NCBI RefSeq assembly: GCF_016405965.1
Contig: NZ_JAEFCD010000027.1
Span: 1-64,000, forward strand
Source: Alteromonas sp. IB21
Lineage (GTDB): Bacteria; Pseudomonadota; Gammaproteobacteria; Enterobacterales; Alteromonadaceae
Direction: 5' to 3'
DNA length: 64,000 nucleotides
Shown here: positions 45,256 through 56,197 of the stretch, piece by piece
How the letters are laid out: every line of letters starts with the position of its first letter
Numbering within the stretch: the first letter of the stretch is position 1
The notes under the pieces: model-generated
Database searches by the model: none
What the model was told of the DNA's origin: nothing
What the model saw: the letters and a program-made list of their open reading frames with translations, nothing else
Position numbers and translations under genes: made by a program

Positions 45256-46809
45256 CTATCTTTTGATAGCAGTTTGCGGCCTTGCAGGATCACTCCACTC
45301 AATGTGGTACTTCTTACCTGCTGGTTTATCAACACGCTGATAAGTGTGCGCGCCGAAATAATCACGCTGGCCTTGCAACAGGTTAGCAGGTAATACCGCT
45401 GTGCGATAAGAGTCGTAATAACTTAATGCTGACATCATTGCCGGACAAGGAACCCCTGCAAGGGTTGCCTGGGCGATAGATTCTCGCCAATCTGCTTGGA
45501 ATTGGGTGATTTGCTCAGAAAAGAAAGGGTCCATCAGCAAATTAGCAAGGTCTTCGTTATTTTCGTAAGCTTTTGAAATCGACTGCAAGAATACGGCGCG
45601 AATAATACAACCTGCACGCCAAATTTTAGCAATTTCGCCAAACTCTAGTGTCCAACCGTGTTCTTTACCCGCCATTGCCATCAGCTGAAAACCTTGGGCG
45701 TACGCACAAATTTTCGAGCAGTAAAGCGCTTGCTCTAACTTATTGACGATAGACATCTTTTCATCGTCGCTGAACGTTTTCGCATCTGGGCCAGTGAGCA
45801 CTTTACTTGCTGCCACACGCTCGTCTTTCAAGCTGGAGATACTACGCGCGAATACCGCTGATGTAATGGTCTGAGCTGGGCTACCTACCTGCAATGCACT
45901 TACGGCAGTCCACAGGCCCGTTCCTTTCTGGCCTGCTCTATCTAAAATGACATCAACAAGTGGTTGATTGGTCTCTGGGTCCATTTGCTCTAGTACTTCG
46001 GCACTGATTTCCATCAGATAGCTATTAAGCTTGCCCTGGTTCCACTTGCGAAAAACTTCTGCAATTTCAGTAGGCGCCATGTGAAGCGCCTCGCGCATAA
46101 CATGGTAGGTTTCGCAAATAAGTTGCATGTCGGCGTATTCTATACCGTTGTGCACCATTTTCACGTAGTGACCAGCCCCAACGGGACCTATGTAAGTCGC
46201 GCACGGTTCGCCTTCAAGCACAGGCTTACCTGGCGTGTGACTTTCTAACGGTTTACCGGTTTCTGGATCAACCTTTGCCGCAATAGCTTTAAGCACGGGC
46301 TCGATACGAGTCCATGCGTAAGGGTTACCTGACGGCATTAATGACGGCCCAAAACGCGCACCGACTTCCCCACCAGACACGGCGGTAGAGAAGAAAATAA
46401 ACTTCCCTTTATACTGCTCTTCACGGGCTACAGAGTCAGTCCACAAGCTGTTACCCGTATCGACAACGATATCGTCAGCATGAATACCCGCATCAATCAG
46501 ATGGTTACATACATGGTCAACGGGGTCGCCGGCTGGCACAGAGATGATAATTAGATGAGGGGCTTTCAATTTGCTCAAAAGCTCGGTATACGAACTGCAG
46601 CCTTCTACACGAGGCTCAGTATTTTCGGCTCGCTCGCTTTCGTCTTTCGCTAATATAGACTCAACTTTGTTTTGGTCTAAATCGAAACACGCGACGCGAT
46701 AGCCATGGTCTGCCAGGTTCATGGTCAGGTTACTACCCATCACCCCTAAACCGATAAAACCAATATCACACGACTTGTCTTCGTGCGAATTACCACCTTT
46801 CTTTTGCAT
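45256..46809 (-). CDS. gnd: 6-phosphogluconate dehydrogenase, decarboxylating
   Basis: Oxidises 6-phosphogluconate to ribulose-5-phosphate and CO2 with NADP, the last oxidative pentose phosphate step. The 517-residue protein has the dinucleotide motif GFIGLGVMGSN, SGGEVGARFGPSLMPSG at the substrate site, and KMVHNGIEYADMQLI with the catalytic Lys. It is longer than the 468-residue E. coli enzyme, by insertions and a longer C-terminus. I start at the ATG at 46809, with GAGGG 8 bases upstream, not at an ATG 11 codons earlier. It shares its substrate with edd in the Entner-Doudoroff operon in the same window. Confidence 0.95.
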   Translation of the reverse strand: MQKKGGNSHEDKSCDIGFIGLGVMGSNLTMNLADHGYRVACFDLDQNKVESILAKDESERAENTEPRVEGCSSYTELLSKLKAPHLIIISVPAGDPVDHVCNHLIDAGIHADDIVVDTGNSLWTDSVAREEQYKGKFIFFSTAVSGGEVGARFGPSLMPSGNPYAWTRIEPVLKAIAAKVDPETGKPLESHTPGKPVLEGEPCATYIGPVGAGHYVKMVHNGIEYADMQLICETYHVMREALHMAPTEIAEVFRKWNQGKLNSYLMEISAEVLEQMDPETNQPLVDVILDRAGQKGTGLWTAVSALQVGSPAQTITSAVFARSISSLKDERVAASKVLTGPDAKTFSDDEKMSIVNKLEQALYCSKICAYAQGFQLMAMAGKEHGWTLEFGEIAKIWRAGCIIRAVFLQSISKAYENNEDLANLLMDPFFSEQITQFQADWRESIAQATLAGVPCPAMMSALSYYDSYRTAVLPANLLQGQRDYFGAHTYQRVDKPAGKKYHIEWSDPARPQTAIKR

Positions 46810-46893
46810 AGGAACACCCTCACATTTCAGATGGCTGCGCATGATACCACCTGAAAGAATAATGAACAGTCAAACATCGTTTTTTCGTTAGCA

Positions 46894-46912
46894 CTGGTGT
46901 AAATATCACCAG
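46894..46912. promoter_or_regulatory. palindrome upstream of gnd
   Basis: CTGGTGTAAATATCACCAG, an inverted repeat with 6-base arms about 85 bases before the gnd start. It could be an operator for a dimeric regulator; it does not match HexR. Confidence 0.35.
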
Positions 46913-47091
46913 CAGTAAACATAAGCAGGTATTTAAGGCTAATCGGTCGGAATTTTTAACCCTGAGTTTCAGCTCGTCATCCTATGCTGTATGAAATACA
47001 AACAAAGGTAAAGTCTTAGTCGCTTCTCACGTTTTAACGCATAGGGAAAAAGTTGGTCTTACCTGTACATCAACGGAGCATAACATGGGCG

Positions 47092-49179
47092 TTACCCGGT
47101 AAACTGGGCAAAACTAAACAGCGTGAGTGATTTACTGGCTTGTAAAAACACTTTTTGAATGCATATTGACGGCTGTTCTTCCAAAGAGCTGTATCTGGTA
47201 TCCAGATGCATAGTCCATCCGCCTTTAGGAAGCACAGACGGTAAATGGAAGCGCACGTCATTTTCACTGGCATTAACGCATAAAAACCAATGTTCTGGTT
47301 TTTGTTGACCTACTGCACACCCCTTTATTTCAACGCCAAAGGCCTTGTTGTGATGCGCGTTCCAGTCTTCTGACGCTTTGTCTGAACCATCGGGTTTGTA
47401 CCAATTTATTTCTTTTACATTGCGCGACAAGGTAAAAGCATCATCATGAAGCTTTAACTCACTTAGCAAGGAAGACGATTGACGCAGGCGAATAACGTAT
47501 TGACAAAAACTCAGGAAGTCCTGCTTGCGTTTATTCATTTCCCAATTTAGCCAGCTTATCGAATTATCTTGGCAGTAAGCATTGTTGTTTCCGTTTTGGG
47601 TACGACTTAGCTCATCACCACCAAGAATATGAGGCGTACCTTGTGAAAAAATCAAGGTCGCGAAGAGATTTCGCTTCTGGCGCTCTCGCATGGTGATAAT
47701 GGATTCGTCGTTGGTTTCACCTTCTACACCATAGTTAGCGGAAAGGTTATGACCATGACCATCTCTGTTATCTTCCAAGTTATCTAGATTGTGACGCTCG
47801 GCGTAAGTCACCATATCGTGTAGGGTAAACCCATCGTGGTAGGTTACGTTATTCACCGATGTACTGATATGTCGATGGCCTTTGTGAAATATATCCCGTG
47901 AGCCCATTAAGCGGGTAGCAAAGTCCGCGGTAACGCCATCGTCTCCACGCCAGAAGGCGCGCACCGTATCGCGGTATTTATCATTCACCTCCAACCACGG
48001 AGACGGGAAGTTACCCACTTGGTAGCCTCCAGGCCCAATATCCCAGGGTTCGGCAAGCAATACTTTCTCTTTTAAGACAGTATCGCTATTAATGGCTCTC
48101 AATAGCCCAGATTTTTTACTATATTCTTGTGGCTCTCTTCCCAAGCATACTGCTAAATCGAAACGAAAGCCGTCAACGCCAATTACGGATACCCAGTGGC
48201 GCATGGCATCTAAAATAAGTCCCATCATAAATGGCTGCGCGGTATTTACCGTGTTACCGCAGCCTGAGTGGTTGGAATAAACCAATTCTCCGTTTTTCGT
48301 TTGCTCTAATAAGTACGCTTGGTAAGGGCAAAACCCCTTATAAGAAAGAATAGGACCGCCATTGCCTGCCTCTGCTGTATGGTTAAATACCACATCAACA
48401 ATGACCTCAAGTCCGGCTGTATGATAAGCATCAACCATAGACTTCAGTTCAGCAAGCGCGTCTGACACACCGTAGCGTGGTTCAGGCGCAAAGAAGTTAA
48501 CCGGGTTGTATCCCCAATAATTAGTTAAGCCTTTCTCTGTTATAAATGGTTCAGGCATGAATGAGCACAACGGCATAAATTGCACCGTGGTTATGCCTAA
48601 TGCTTTGAGATGCTTGATGACACTCGGATGGGCAGCACCGATGAATTTGCCACGATGTTCTTTAGGTACATCGGGGTGGAGTTTTGTGAGCCCTTTAATA
48701 TGTGCTTCGTAAACTACTCGCTTGTGTTTCGGGATAACAGGCGCGCTAACATGACTGGGCGCATAGTCATTTTGATCAATTACTATGCACTTGGGGATCA
48801 TAAACTGAGAGTCATGTTTGTATTGCCTAGCGTCCCATTTTATTGCGCGACTAATTTTCTTGGCATAAGGGTCGATCAGCAGTTTGTCGGTGGGTACTGC
48901 ATGCAACCCTCCCTCACCGCGTTCTACGCGATAACCATAGTATTGTCCTGCGCTAACGCCGCTAAAGTAGCCATGCCAGACATCACCGGTTTTCTCAGGC
49001 AAAGGATGCTCACTCACCGCCTCTTCTGTGTCACTATTGAAAAAACACAGCACGACCGCCTTCGCATCGGGCGCGTATACGGCAAAATTACACCCATCTT
49101 GTGTAACTGTTGCGCCAAGTGGATATGCCTTCCCCATTCCACTTTCTACAATTAGTGCGGTGTCTCGAATTTCGTTCAC
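47092..49179 (-). CDS. glgX: glycogen debranching enzyme GlgX
   Basis: A GH13 isoamylase-type enzyme that cuts alpha-1,6 branches of phosphorylase-trimmed glycogen. The 695-residue protein has an N-terminal CBM48 domain (GCNFAVYAPDAKAVVLCFF), VVFNHTAE (GH13 region I), the nucleophile region DGFRFDLAVCLGR, the acid AEPWDIGPGGYQVGNFP, and region IV NVTYHDGFTLHDM. Second in a run of three glucan genes after glgB (47 bases apart). Confidence 0.95.
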   Translation of the reverse strand: MNEIRDTALIVESGMGKAYPLGATVTQDGCNFAVYAPDAKAVVLCFFNSDTEEAVSEHPLPEKTGDVWHGYFSGVSAGQYYGYRVERGEGGLHAVPTDKLLIDPYAKKISRAIKWDARQYKHDSQFMIPKCIVIDQNDYAPSHVSAPVIPKHKRVVYEAHIKGLTKLHPDVPKEHRGKFIGAAHPSVIKHLKALGITTVQFMPLCSFMPEPFITEKGLTNYWGYNPVNFFAPEPRYGVSDALAELKSMVDAYHTAGLEVIVDVVFNHTAEAGNGGPILSYKGFCPYQAYLLEQTKNGELVYSNHSGCGNTVNTAQPFMMGLILDAMRHWVSVIGVDGFRFDLAVCLGREPQEYSKKSGLLRAINSDTVLKEKVLLAEPWDIGPGGYQVGNFPSPWLEVNDKYRDTVRAFWRGDDGVTADFATRLMGSRDIFHKGHRHISTSVNNVTYHDGFTLHDMVTYAERHNLDNLEDNRDGHGHNLSANYGVEGETNDESIITMRERQKRNLFATLIFSQGTPHILGGDELSRTQNGNNNAYCQDNSISWLNWEMNKRKQDFLSFCQYVIRLRQSSSLLSELKLHDDAFTLSRNVKEINWYKPDGSDKASEDWNAHHNKAFGVEIKGCAVGQQKPEHWFLCVNASENDVRFHLPSVLPKGGWTMHLDTRYSSLEEQPSICIQKVFLQASKSLTLFSFAQFTG

Positions 49180-49226
49180 TTCGTTCTCAATTTATCTCTT
49201 CACTAGGGCGTGTCGCCCTAGTCGGA

Positions 49227-51410
49227 TTAATCCACATTGGCAACATAAAATACTGTGGCTAGCGGCGGTAACGTGATTTCTGCAGAGTGTGTACGCTCAT
49301 TCCAAGGTATGGTTTGCGTATTTACAGTAGAAGCAACGTCGTAGTCACTACCCCAATATGCACCATCATCTGTATTTAATGCTAGCGTCAGCGTGCACGC
49401 ATCATCTACGCCTATTCTGAAGTTCTGACGAGGCACAGGCGTAAAATTAGATACCACATATACTTTTTGCCTCGCATCTTTTGACATACGAACAAATGAA
49501 ACTACGCTTTGGTCTGCATTATTGTGGTCCAACCAAGCAAAGCCCCCTGGTTCGTGGTCTTGCTCGTAAAGCGCTGGCGTAGACGTATAGAGGTGGTTGA
49601 GCGCCTTATAAAGCGCTTGAATGCCTTTGTGCTTTTCGTAATCGAGCAAGTGCCAGTCTAAACTACTGTCATGGTTCCATTCTCGTGCCTGCGCAAGCTC
49701 GTTCCCCATAAAGTTAAGCTTCTTGCCGGGGTGGCCGTACATAAAGCCCGCGTAACAACGCAGGTTAGCGGCTTGCTGCCATTCATCGCCAGGCATTTTA
49801 TGCAGCATGCTGCCTTTGCCGTGTACCACTTCATCGTGCGAAATCGGCAGCACAAAGTTTTCGTCAAACGCGTAAACCATGCTAAAGGTAATATCGCCAT
49901 GGTGATAGTTGCGATAGGCGGGGTCTTTAGCGATGTAGTGCAATGAGTCGTGCATCCACCCCATGTTCCACTTAAAGCCAAAGCCCAAACCACCATCAAA
50001 TACTGGACGAGAAACCTTGGGAAACGACGTTGATTCTTCGGCAATAGTCATGGCGTCAGGGAAGTGCTTGTACACTTCTTCATTCATCCATTTCAGTAAG
50101 CTGATGGCTTCGTAATTTTCGTTGCCACCATCCACATTCGGGATCCACTCTCCGTCATTGCGTGAATAGTCGAGATAAAGCATGGATGCCACTGCATCAA
50201 CCCTGAGTCCGTCAACGTGAAATTTGTCTAGCCAAAACAATGCGTTTGCAACTAAAAATTGACGAACTGTGTCTTTGCCGAAATCGTAAATACAAGAATT
50301 CCAATCCGGATGCCAACCTTTTCTCGGATCTTCATATTCATAAACACAAGAACCATCAAATCGCGCCAAGCCATGGCCGTCTTCTGGGAAATGCGCAGGT
50401 ACCCAGTCGATAATTACGCCTATACCTGCTTGGTGGGCCTTATCAACAAAGTATTTAAATTCATCTGGGTTTCCAAATCTACTCGTTGGTGCGAACATTC
50501 CCACGGGCTGATAGCCCCACGAACCGTCGAAAGGAAACTCGGAAATAGGCAGCAGTTCAACGTGAGTGTAACCCATATCGCTGACGTAGCTTATTAAGTC
50601 ATCGGCAAGCGCTTTGTAAGTAAGGTAGCGCGCATCAGTATCAATACCCGGGCGCTTCCAAGAGCCAAGGTGCACTTCATAAATGCTCATTGGGCTGTTG
50701 TACTTGTTCCCCTTTCGCTTTTCCATCCATGCACTATCATTCCACTCATAGTTATTGTGGTTGTAAATTTTCGAAGCATGAGAAGGATACTGCTCTGCAC
50801 TGAAGCCAAGTGGATCAGCCTTGTGCGGTAGATCGTGGCCGTGTGCATCTTTAATGTGATACTTGTAGCGCTCTCCCTCTGCGAGTTCTGGCACAAACAG
50901 TACCCAGTATCCCATAGAGGTCTTTTCCATAGGATGCGTGCGCCCATCCCACTGATTGAAATCGCCAATGAGCGACACCGTACTCGCATTGGGCGCGAAA
51001 ACGCAGAACCTGACACCTTTTACCGAATCGCCTTGTGATGAAGTGAGTGTTAAAAGTTGCGCGCCCGCTTGCTCGTACAAATTTGAAGGCTTGCTATCGA
51101 TGTAGTGTACCGCATGGTACGCCTGCTCGGAGAATTGATAAGGGTCGATATAGCCCTTATCGTCATTTAAGCCTTCGGCGATAACACGATAAATTTCACC
51201 CTGATATTCTTTAGGTAATGGTGTTTCAAAAAGACCATTGTTGGAGGTCGCGGTTACATTTGCTAGCGCTGTATTCTCCCATTTAATCGTTATTTGACTG
51301 GCATTGGGGTGCCAAACGCGAAGTATCGATTCTTGTTTATTGGTAATTACACCTAAATGGGAAAACGGCTGTGAACATAATACCTGTTCAAACTGCTGCG
51401 CTAATTGCAT
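49227..51410 (-). CDS. glgB: 1,4-alpha-glucan branching enzyme GlgB
   Basis: Makes alpha-1,6 branches in glycogen. The 727-residue enzyme carries two N-terminal CBM48-like domains, then GH13 motifs: DWVPAHF, the nucleophile in DGLRVDAVASMLYLDY, the acid TIAEESTS, and PISHDEVVHGKGS. AGGAG lies before the ATG at 51410. A terminator-like hairpin ends only 14 bases upstream of the start codon, so control at the leader is likely. Synthesis genes glgC and glgA are not in the window. Confidence 0.96.
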   Translation of the reverse strand: MQLAQQFEQVLCSQPFSHLGVITNKQESILRVWHPNASQITIKWENTALANVTATSNNGLFETPLPKEYQGEIYRVIAEGLNDDKGYIDPYQFSEQAYHAVHYIDSKPSNLYEQAGAQLLTLTSSQGDSVKGVRFCVFAPNASTVSLIGDFNQWDGRTHPMEKTSMGYWVLFVPELAEGERYKYHIKDAHGHDLPHKADPLGFSAEQYPSHASKIYNHNNYEWNDSAWMEKRKGNKYNSPMSIYEVHLGSWKRPGIDTDARYLTYKALADDLISYVSDMGYTHVELLPISEFPFDGSWGYQPVGMFAPTSRFGNPDEFKYFVDKAHQAGIGVIIDWVPAHFPEDGHGLARFDGSCVYEYEDPRKGWHPDWNSCIYDFGKDTVRQFLVANALFWLDKFHVDGLRVDAVASMLYLDYSRNDGEWIPNVDGGNENYEAISLLKWMNEEVYKHFPDAMTIAEESTSFPKVSRPVFDGGLGFGFKWNMGWMHDSLHYIAKDPAYRNYHHGDITFSMVYAFDENFVLPISHDEVVHGKGSMLHKMPGDEWQQAANLRCYAGFMYGHPGKKLNFMGNELAQAREWNHDSSLDWHLLDYEKHKGIQALYKALNHLYTSTPALYEQDHEPGGFAWLDHNNADQSVVSFVRMSKDARQKVYVVSNFTPVPRQNFRIGVDDACTLTLALNTDDGAYWGSDYDVASTVNTQTIPWNERTHSAEITLPPLATVFYVANVD

Positions 51411-51424
51411 TCGCTACTCCTAGT

Positions 51425-51485
51425 AAAAACCCGCATGGCAGCGGGTTGAATTGTGAGCTTAAATGCGTTGACCACATTTAAGCTC
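51425..51485 (-). promoter_or_regulatory. tandem hairpin leader of glgB, attenuator-like
   Basis: On the minus strand a perfect 11-bp stem, GAGCTTAAATG / CATTTAAGCTC (51475-51485 with 51455-51465), is followed by AACCCGC / GCGGGTT and TTTTT ending at 51425. That second hairpin has terminator form and lies 14 bases before the glgB ATG, overlapping the leader rather than preceding a promoter. It may end malQ transcription, or attenuate glgB. Confidence 0.55.
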
Positions 51486-51568
51486 TGTCTAGTACCGTAC
51501 TGATACTCTATCTTACTCGTTTAAGTTACCCAAGCAACATACTATTACCCTTTATTCGATAATAGTAA

Positions 51569-53767
51569 TTAACCTTGACTTGCTTGCTTTCTGGCGAGAG
51601 TAAGTTTAGACGCTAACTCATTTATATCATGTCTATCGAACATCGACTCGATATTCTCGGTTAGCTTTCTTCGCCAGTTCGGATACTCGTCAAATGTGCC
51701 CGGAATATTTACCGGCTTATCCATTTCTAACCAGTCTTCTAACTGAAGGCTTAACAGAGCACTTGAACCACCAGCCATGTGTACCTGCATACCGTTATTC
51801 AATTCACGATTCATCCCTGTATAGTTAACATCGTGACCCACGTTGTCGCCAATTGAGCCGTGGCCGTGCAAAGTATCTAAAATCGCCTGTTTGTTTTCGT
51901 GACGATCCGCATAAAGCGTTTGTAGAATTTCTTCTGTTGGATATAGCCCTATCTCTTTGCCTAACTCTAAATCTAGACAGTGCCAGTAACCAATCAGCGT
52001 CGGCATATCGTGAGTAGTCAATGTTGACATAGACTGAACAGGATAATGGCTAGGTGAGAAGAAACCACCGTCTTCGGCTTGTTCGAAGAAAAATACGCGG
52101 TATGAGTACACGCCATTATCGGCAAGCTTACTGCGAATTTCTTCTGGTACAGTACCCAAGTCTTCACCAATAACCAGGCTTTGATTACGGTGACTTTCTA
52201 GCGCTAAAATACCAAGCAAATCATCTACAGGGTAATAAACGTAACCACCATCTTTTGCATTATCACCTTTCACTACCCACCATAAACGCAGCAACGCCAT
52301 AACGTGATCGATGCGCAGTGAACCCGACGACGCCATGTTAGACGCAAACAAGTCAATAATAGGTTGATAACCCTGTTCATACAACTTACGAGGGTCCATA
52401 GGCGGCAACCCCCAGTTCTGGCCTAGTGGGCCTAAGATATCCGGTGGAGCACCTACGCTTGCGCCCGTGCAGTATAGGTCTTTGTTACCCCAAATTTCTG
52501 CACTGCCTTCGCTCACCCCTACCGCTAGGTCGCGATAAAGACCAATAGTCATACCCGCATCTGTAGCTTTACTACTTGCAAGTTCAAGCTGCTGCGCCGC
52601 AATCCACTGCAAGAACAAGTAGAATTTAACGTCTTGTTCGTTAGCGCGCTTAAACTTGGCAACGGCTGGGTTGTGATAGTCTTTATATTCTTGTGGAAAT
52701 ACCGGCCACCCCCAGCTGTCTTTACCTTCAGCTTTTAGGTGCGATTGCAAGGCATCGTACACTGCCAACATATCTAAGCTTTCACCGCCCGCTTCCACAA
52801 ACGCTTTAAACGCTTTATTTTGTTTGGTGTTTTTACGAAGGTATTTGGCATCATAGGCATCAAATACCGCTTTAAGGGCGGCCAATTTCACATGAGCTAC
52901 CGCTTCATAGTCTACATGTTCTACATTACGTGCATGTTCCAAGGTAGCTTTAAACTCATCACTGCTTACTACCGCTTGTACTGATGCATCCTCGAAGCCA
53001 TCAATGGCTGTCACATCGATATACAAATAATTAAGCCAGCGACGTGAGCTTGGTCCATAAGGCGAGCACGCATTAGGGTTTGCAGGGTAAAGCGCGTGAA
53101 TAGGATTAAGCCCGATAAAGTCTGCGCCCACACCAGCGGCTTTTTCAATAAGCAGAGCTAAATCAGAAAAGTCACCAATTCCCCAGTTCTTTTCACTGCG
53201 AACGCAGTAAAGCTGAACGCTTAAGCCCCATATTTTTTTACCTTCTCTGATCTCTTTCGGTGTATAGCACGCTTCTGGTGCCACAATTAAGCGAGAACGC
53301 GCAAACTCATCGTCGTCAGCGCTTAAGGCTACATCGTGGTACCCAAGAGGTAAATCCAAAGGTAGGGTTAACACGTATTCATGAAACTCGACATCGTCGA
53401 TATGCGCCATTGTCGTCATTTCTTGGTCGACTGGAGTAAATTGGTGAGTGAGCACGTCACCATTTTCACAGGTAACCGTTAGCGTGTGGTCATCGTTTAC
53501 TAACTCGATAGGCAAACGAACTGCTAGGTTGATTTCTTGGGTATTGCGAACTACTTGAACAGGATTTAACGGCGACAACCATACCGACTTTATATCTTGT
53601 GTAATTTGCGACTGAATTTTTTCGTCACTGCTGGTGTCATAGCCAAGTGTGTTGAGCAGTTTTGCTTTACTTGATTCTGCGATGGTTGCTGGTTTTCCCC
53701 ATGCGTCGACGTATTGGGTTTCTATTCCCCGCATTTCAACCAGTTGTTGCAGAAGTTGTTGTGTCAT
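51569..53767 (-). CDS. malQ: 4-alpha-glucanotransferase (amylomaltase) MalQ
   Basis: Transfers glucan segments between maltodextrins with release of glucose. The 732-residue GH77 enzyme shows PYGPSSRRWLNYLYIDV, the nucleophile region LRIDHVMALLRLWWV, the acid IGEDLGTVPEEI, and TTHDMPTLIGYW. Length agrees with E. coli MalQ (694). AGGAAT lies before the ATG. It is upstream of glgB in the same direction, 158 bases apart, separated by the hairpin leader. Divergent from gapA. Confidence 0.96.
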   Translation of the reverse strand: MTQQLLQQLVEMRGIETQYVDAWGKPATIAESSKAKLLNTLGYDTSSDEKIQSQITQDIKSVWLSPLNPVQVVRNTQEINLAVRLPIELVNDDHTLTVTCENGDVLTHQFTPVDQEMTTMAHIDDVEFHEYVLTLPLDLPLGYHDVALSADDDEFARSRLIVAPEACYTPKEIREGKKIWGLSVQLYCVRSEKNWGIGDFSDLALLIEKAAGVGADFIGLNPIHALYPANPNACSPYGPSSRRWLNYLYIDVTAIDGFEDASVQAVVSSDEFKATLEHARNVEHVDYEAVAHVKLAALKAVFDAYDAKYLRKNTKQNKAFKAFVEAGGESLDMLAVYDALQSHLKAEGKDSWGWPVFPQEYKDYHNPAVAKFKRANEQDVKFYLFLQWIAAQQLELASSKATDAGMTIGLYRDLAVGVSEGSAEIWGNKDLYCTGASVGAPPDILGPLGQNWGLPPMDPRKLYEQGYQPIIDLFASNMASSGSLRIDHVMALLRLWWVVKGDNAKDGGYVYYPVDDLLGILALESHRNQSLVIGEDLGTVPEEIRSKLADNGVYSYRVFFFEQAEDGGFFSPSHYPVQSMSTLTTHDMPTLIGYWHCLDLELGKEIGLYPTEEILQTLYADRHENKQAILDTLHGHGSIGDNVGHDVNYTGMNRELNNGMQVHMAGGSSALLSLQLEDWLEMDKPVNIPGTFDEYPNWRRKLTENIESMFDRHDINELASKLTLARKQASQG

Positions 53768-53992
53768 GGTGTGTCATTCCTGTTATTCGGTGAAAAACGC
53801 ACTCGCCAGAGGTTTAAAGGTGCGTCTGCAAACAAATTTTTAACATTATTCTAGAAACAAAGGCTTCGCGATATGTGAATACGATTGCAATAGCGCTAAT
53901 TCGTAATTTTGCAACACTTTTGCTTTTTATTTTGCTAATTATGGCATTTTGATCCATACTTTACGTAATTTATTTTCATTTTATTTAAATAA

Positions 53993-55000
<1,008 letters not shown>

Positions 55001-55055
55001 TTAATAAAATTTAGATCAAATAGTTAAACTATTTGCTTTAAAGTTGAGTTAATCT

Positions 55056-55090
55056 AAAGGTGTAAACACTGCGTTTGCACCTTTTTTGTT
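55056..55090 (+). terminator. terminator of gapA
   Basis: AAAGGTGTAAAC pairs with GTTTGCACCTTT with one mismatch around ACTGC, followed by TTTTTT, 56 bases after the gapA stop. Confidence 0.75.
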
Positions 55091-55223
55091 TTAAGTGGTC
55101 TTAGTCATTACTAAAACTTAACAAAAGCGATACTTGGGTTATTTGCTATTTAGTTTTAATTCGCCCAAGAGCTTTCCTGTCGCTTTTTCTTTACCTGTTT
55201 CTTTATTCGTCCAAGGAGGGCTT

Positions 55224-56075
55224 ATGCCACCCGTTAGTTCAGTCACTGTTAGCGAGTCTAATGGCCTCACCTTTTTAGATGTGGATAACGCTTTCGCCAC
55301 AGCGCGTATAAGTTTATTTGGTGGCCATATTTTGTCTTTTGTTCCTAAAAGCGATAACAAAGAGCGGCTATGGGTAAGCCCACACGCTTATCTAAATGGA
55401 GAGCGTCCAATTCGCGGTGGAATACCTGTTTGTTGGCCATGGTTTAGCGACGACCACGGGAGGGAAAAAGGTTCCCTGCCCTCTCACGGCTTTTTAAGAA
55501 CCCAAGTGTGGAAACTAATTCATTCAGAAGATACAGAAAGCGGAACAACGATTACGCTTTCGCCAAGCTTTACCCGAGCTGAAGGGTTTGAAAACGATTG
55601 TAACGTGACCATGGTAATTACAGTTGGTGAGACGATGGACGTCGCGCTAACTACAGAAAATACGGGGGTTGTACCATTCGAATTTAACTGTGCGCTACAT
55701 ACATATTTCCACGTTGATCACATTCAACATACCAAAATAACTGGAATTGAAGGTCAATATAAAGACAAACTTGACGACTGGGGACTTAAGACGACACCGA
55801 GTCCTTACACTATCACAGGCGAAACGGATCGCATTCATGTTGCGCCGATTAAAACAGCAGAAATTGAAGTCGAAGGCAACACGTTTACGGAAGTGGTATC
55901 CGACGGCAATGACTCTTTGGTAGTGTGGAACCCGTGGTTAGGCGCCGCGTCTATTTCAGACATGGACCCATTTGGCTATAAGCATATGTTGTGCGTAGAA
56001 ACATCGCTAACTCAGGGAAAGACACTGTCCCCCGGTGCTAGCCACACACTGAAACAATCTATTGTTCCGAAGTAA
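55224..56075 (+). CDS. yeaD: D-hexose-6-phosphate mutarotase (YeaD-like)
   Basis: Interconverts the alpha and beta anomers of glucose-6-phosphate and related hexose phosphates. The 283-residue galactose-mutarotase-fold protein has RISLFGGHILSFVPK, RPIRGGIPVCWPWFSDD, SHGFLRTQVWKL with an active-site His, ALHTYFHVDHI, and VVWNPWLGAASISDM with CVET. I chose the ATG at 55224, with AAGGAGG 4 bases before it; the frame is open upstream to 55134. Its work feeds the beta form to G6PDH, encoded nearby. Confidence 0.92.
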   Translation: MPPVSSVTVSESNGLTFLDVDNAFATARISLFGGHILSFVPKSDNKERLWVSPHAYLNGERPIRGGIPVCWPWFSDDHGREKGSLPSHGFLRTQVWKLIHSEDTESGTTITLSPSFTRAEGFENDCNVTMVITVGETMDVALTTENTGVVPFEFNCALHTYFHVDHIQHTKITGIEGQYKDKLDDWGLKTTPSPYTITGETDRIHVAPIKTAEIEVEGNTFTEVVSDGNDSLVVWNPWLGAASISDMDPFGYKHMLCVETSLTQGKTLSPGASHTLKQSIVPK

Positions 56076-56150
56076 ATTATTTGAAGTGCAAGCGCAATTT
56101 CGCTGACACTTCGGAAGGTAGACAGTCGCAGTTCACGATCAAGAGATATA

Positions 56151-56178
56151 AAAAAACCTGCCAATGAGCAGGTTTTTT
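56151..56178. terminator. bidirectional terminator between yeaD and eda
   Basis: AAAAAACCTGC / GCAGGTTTTTT around a 6-base loop, between convergent genes; it ends the Entner-Doudoroff operon on minus. Confidence 0.9.
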
Positions 56179-56197
56179 CATTTAAAGGTTCAGCAAA

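Noticed and set aside
53885-53980. HexR sites before gapA
   Set aside because: The best matches are 11 and 12 of 15 positions in AT-rich DNA, which is within chance expectation; kept only as a hint.
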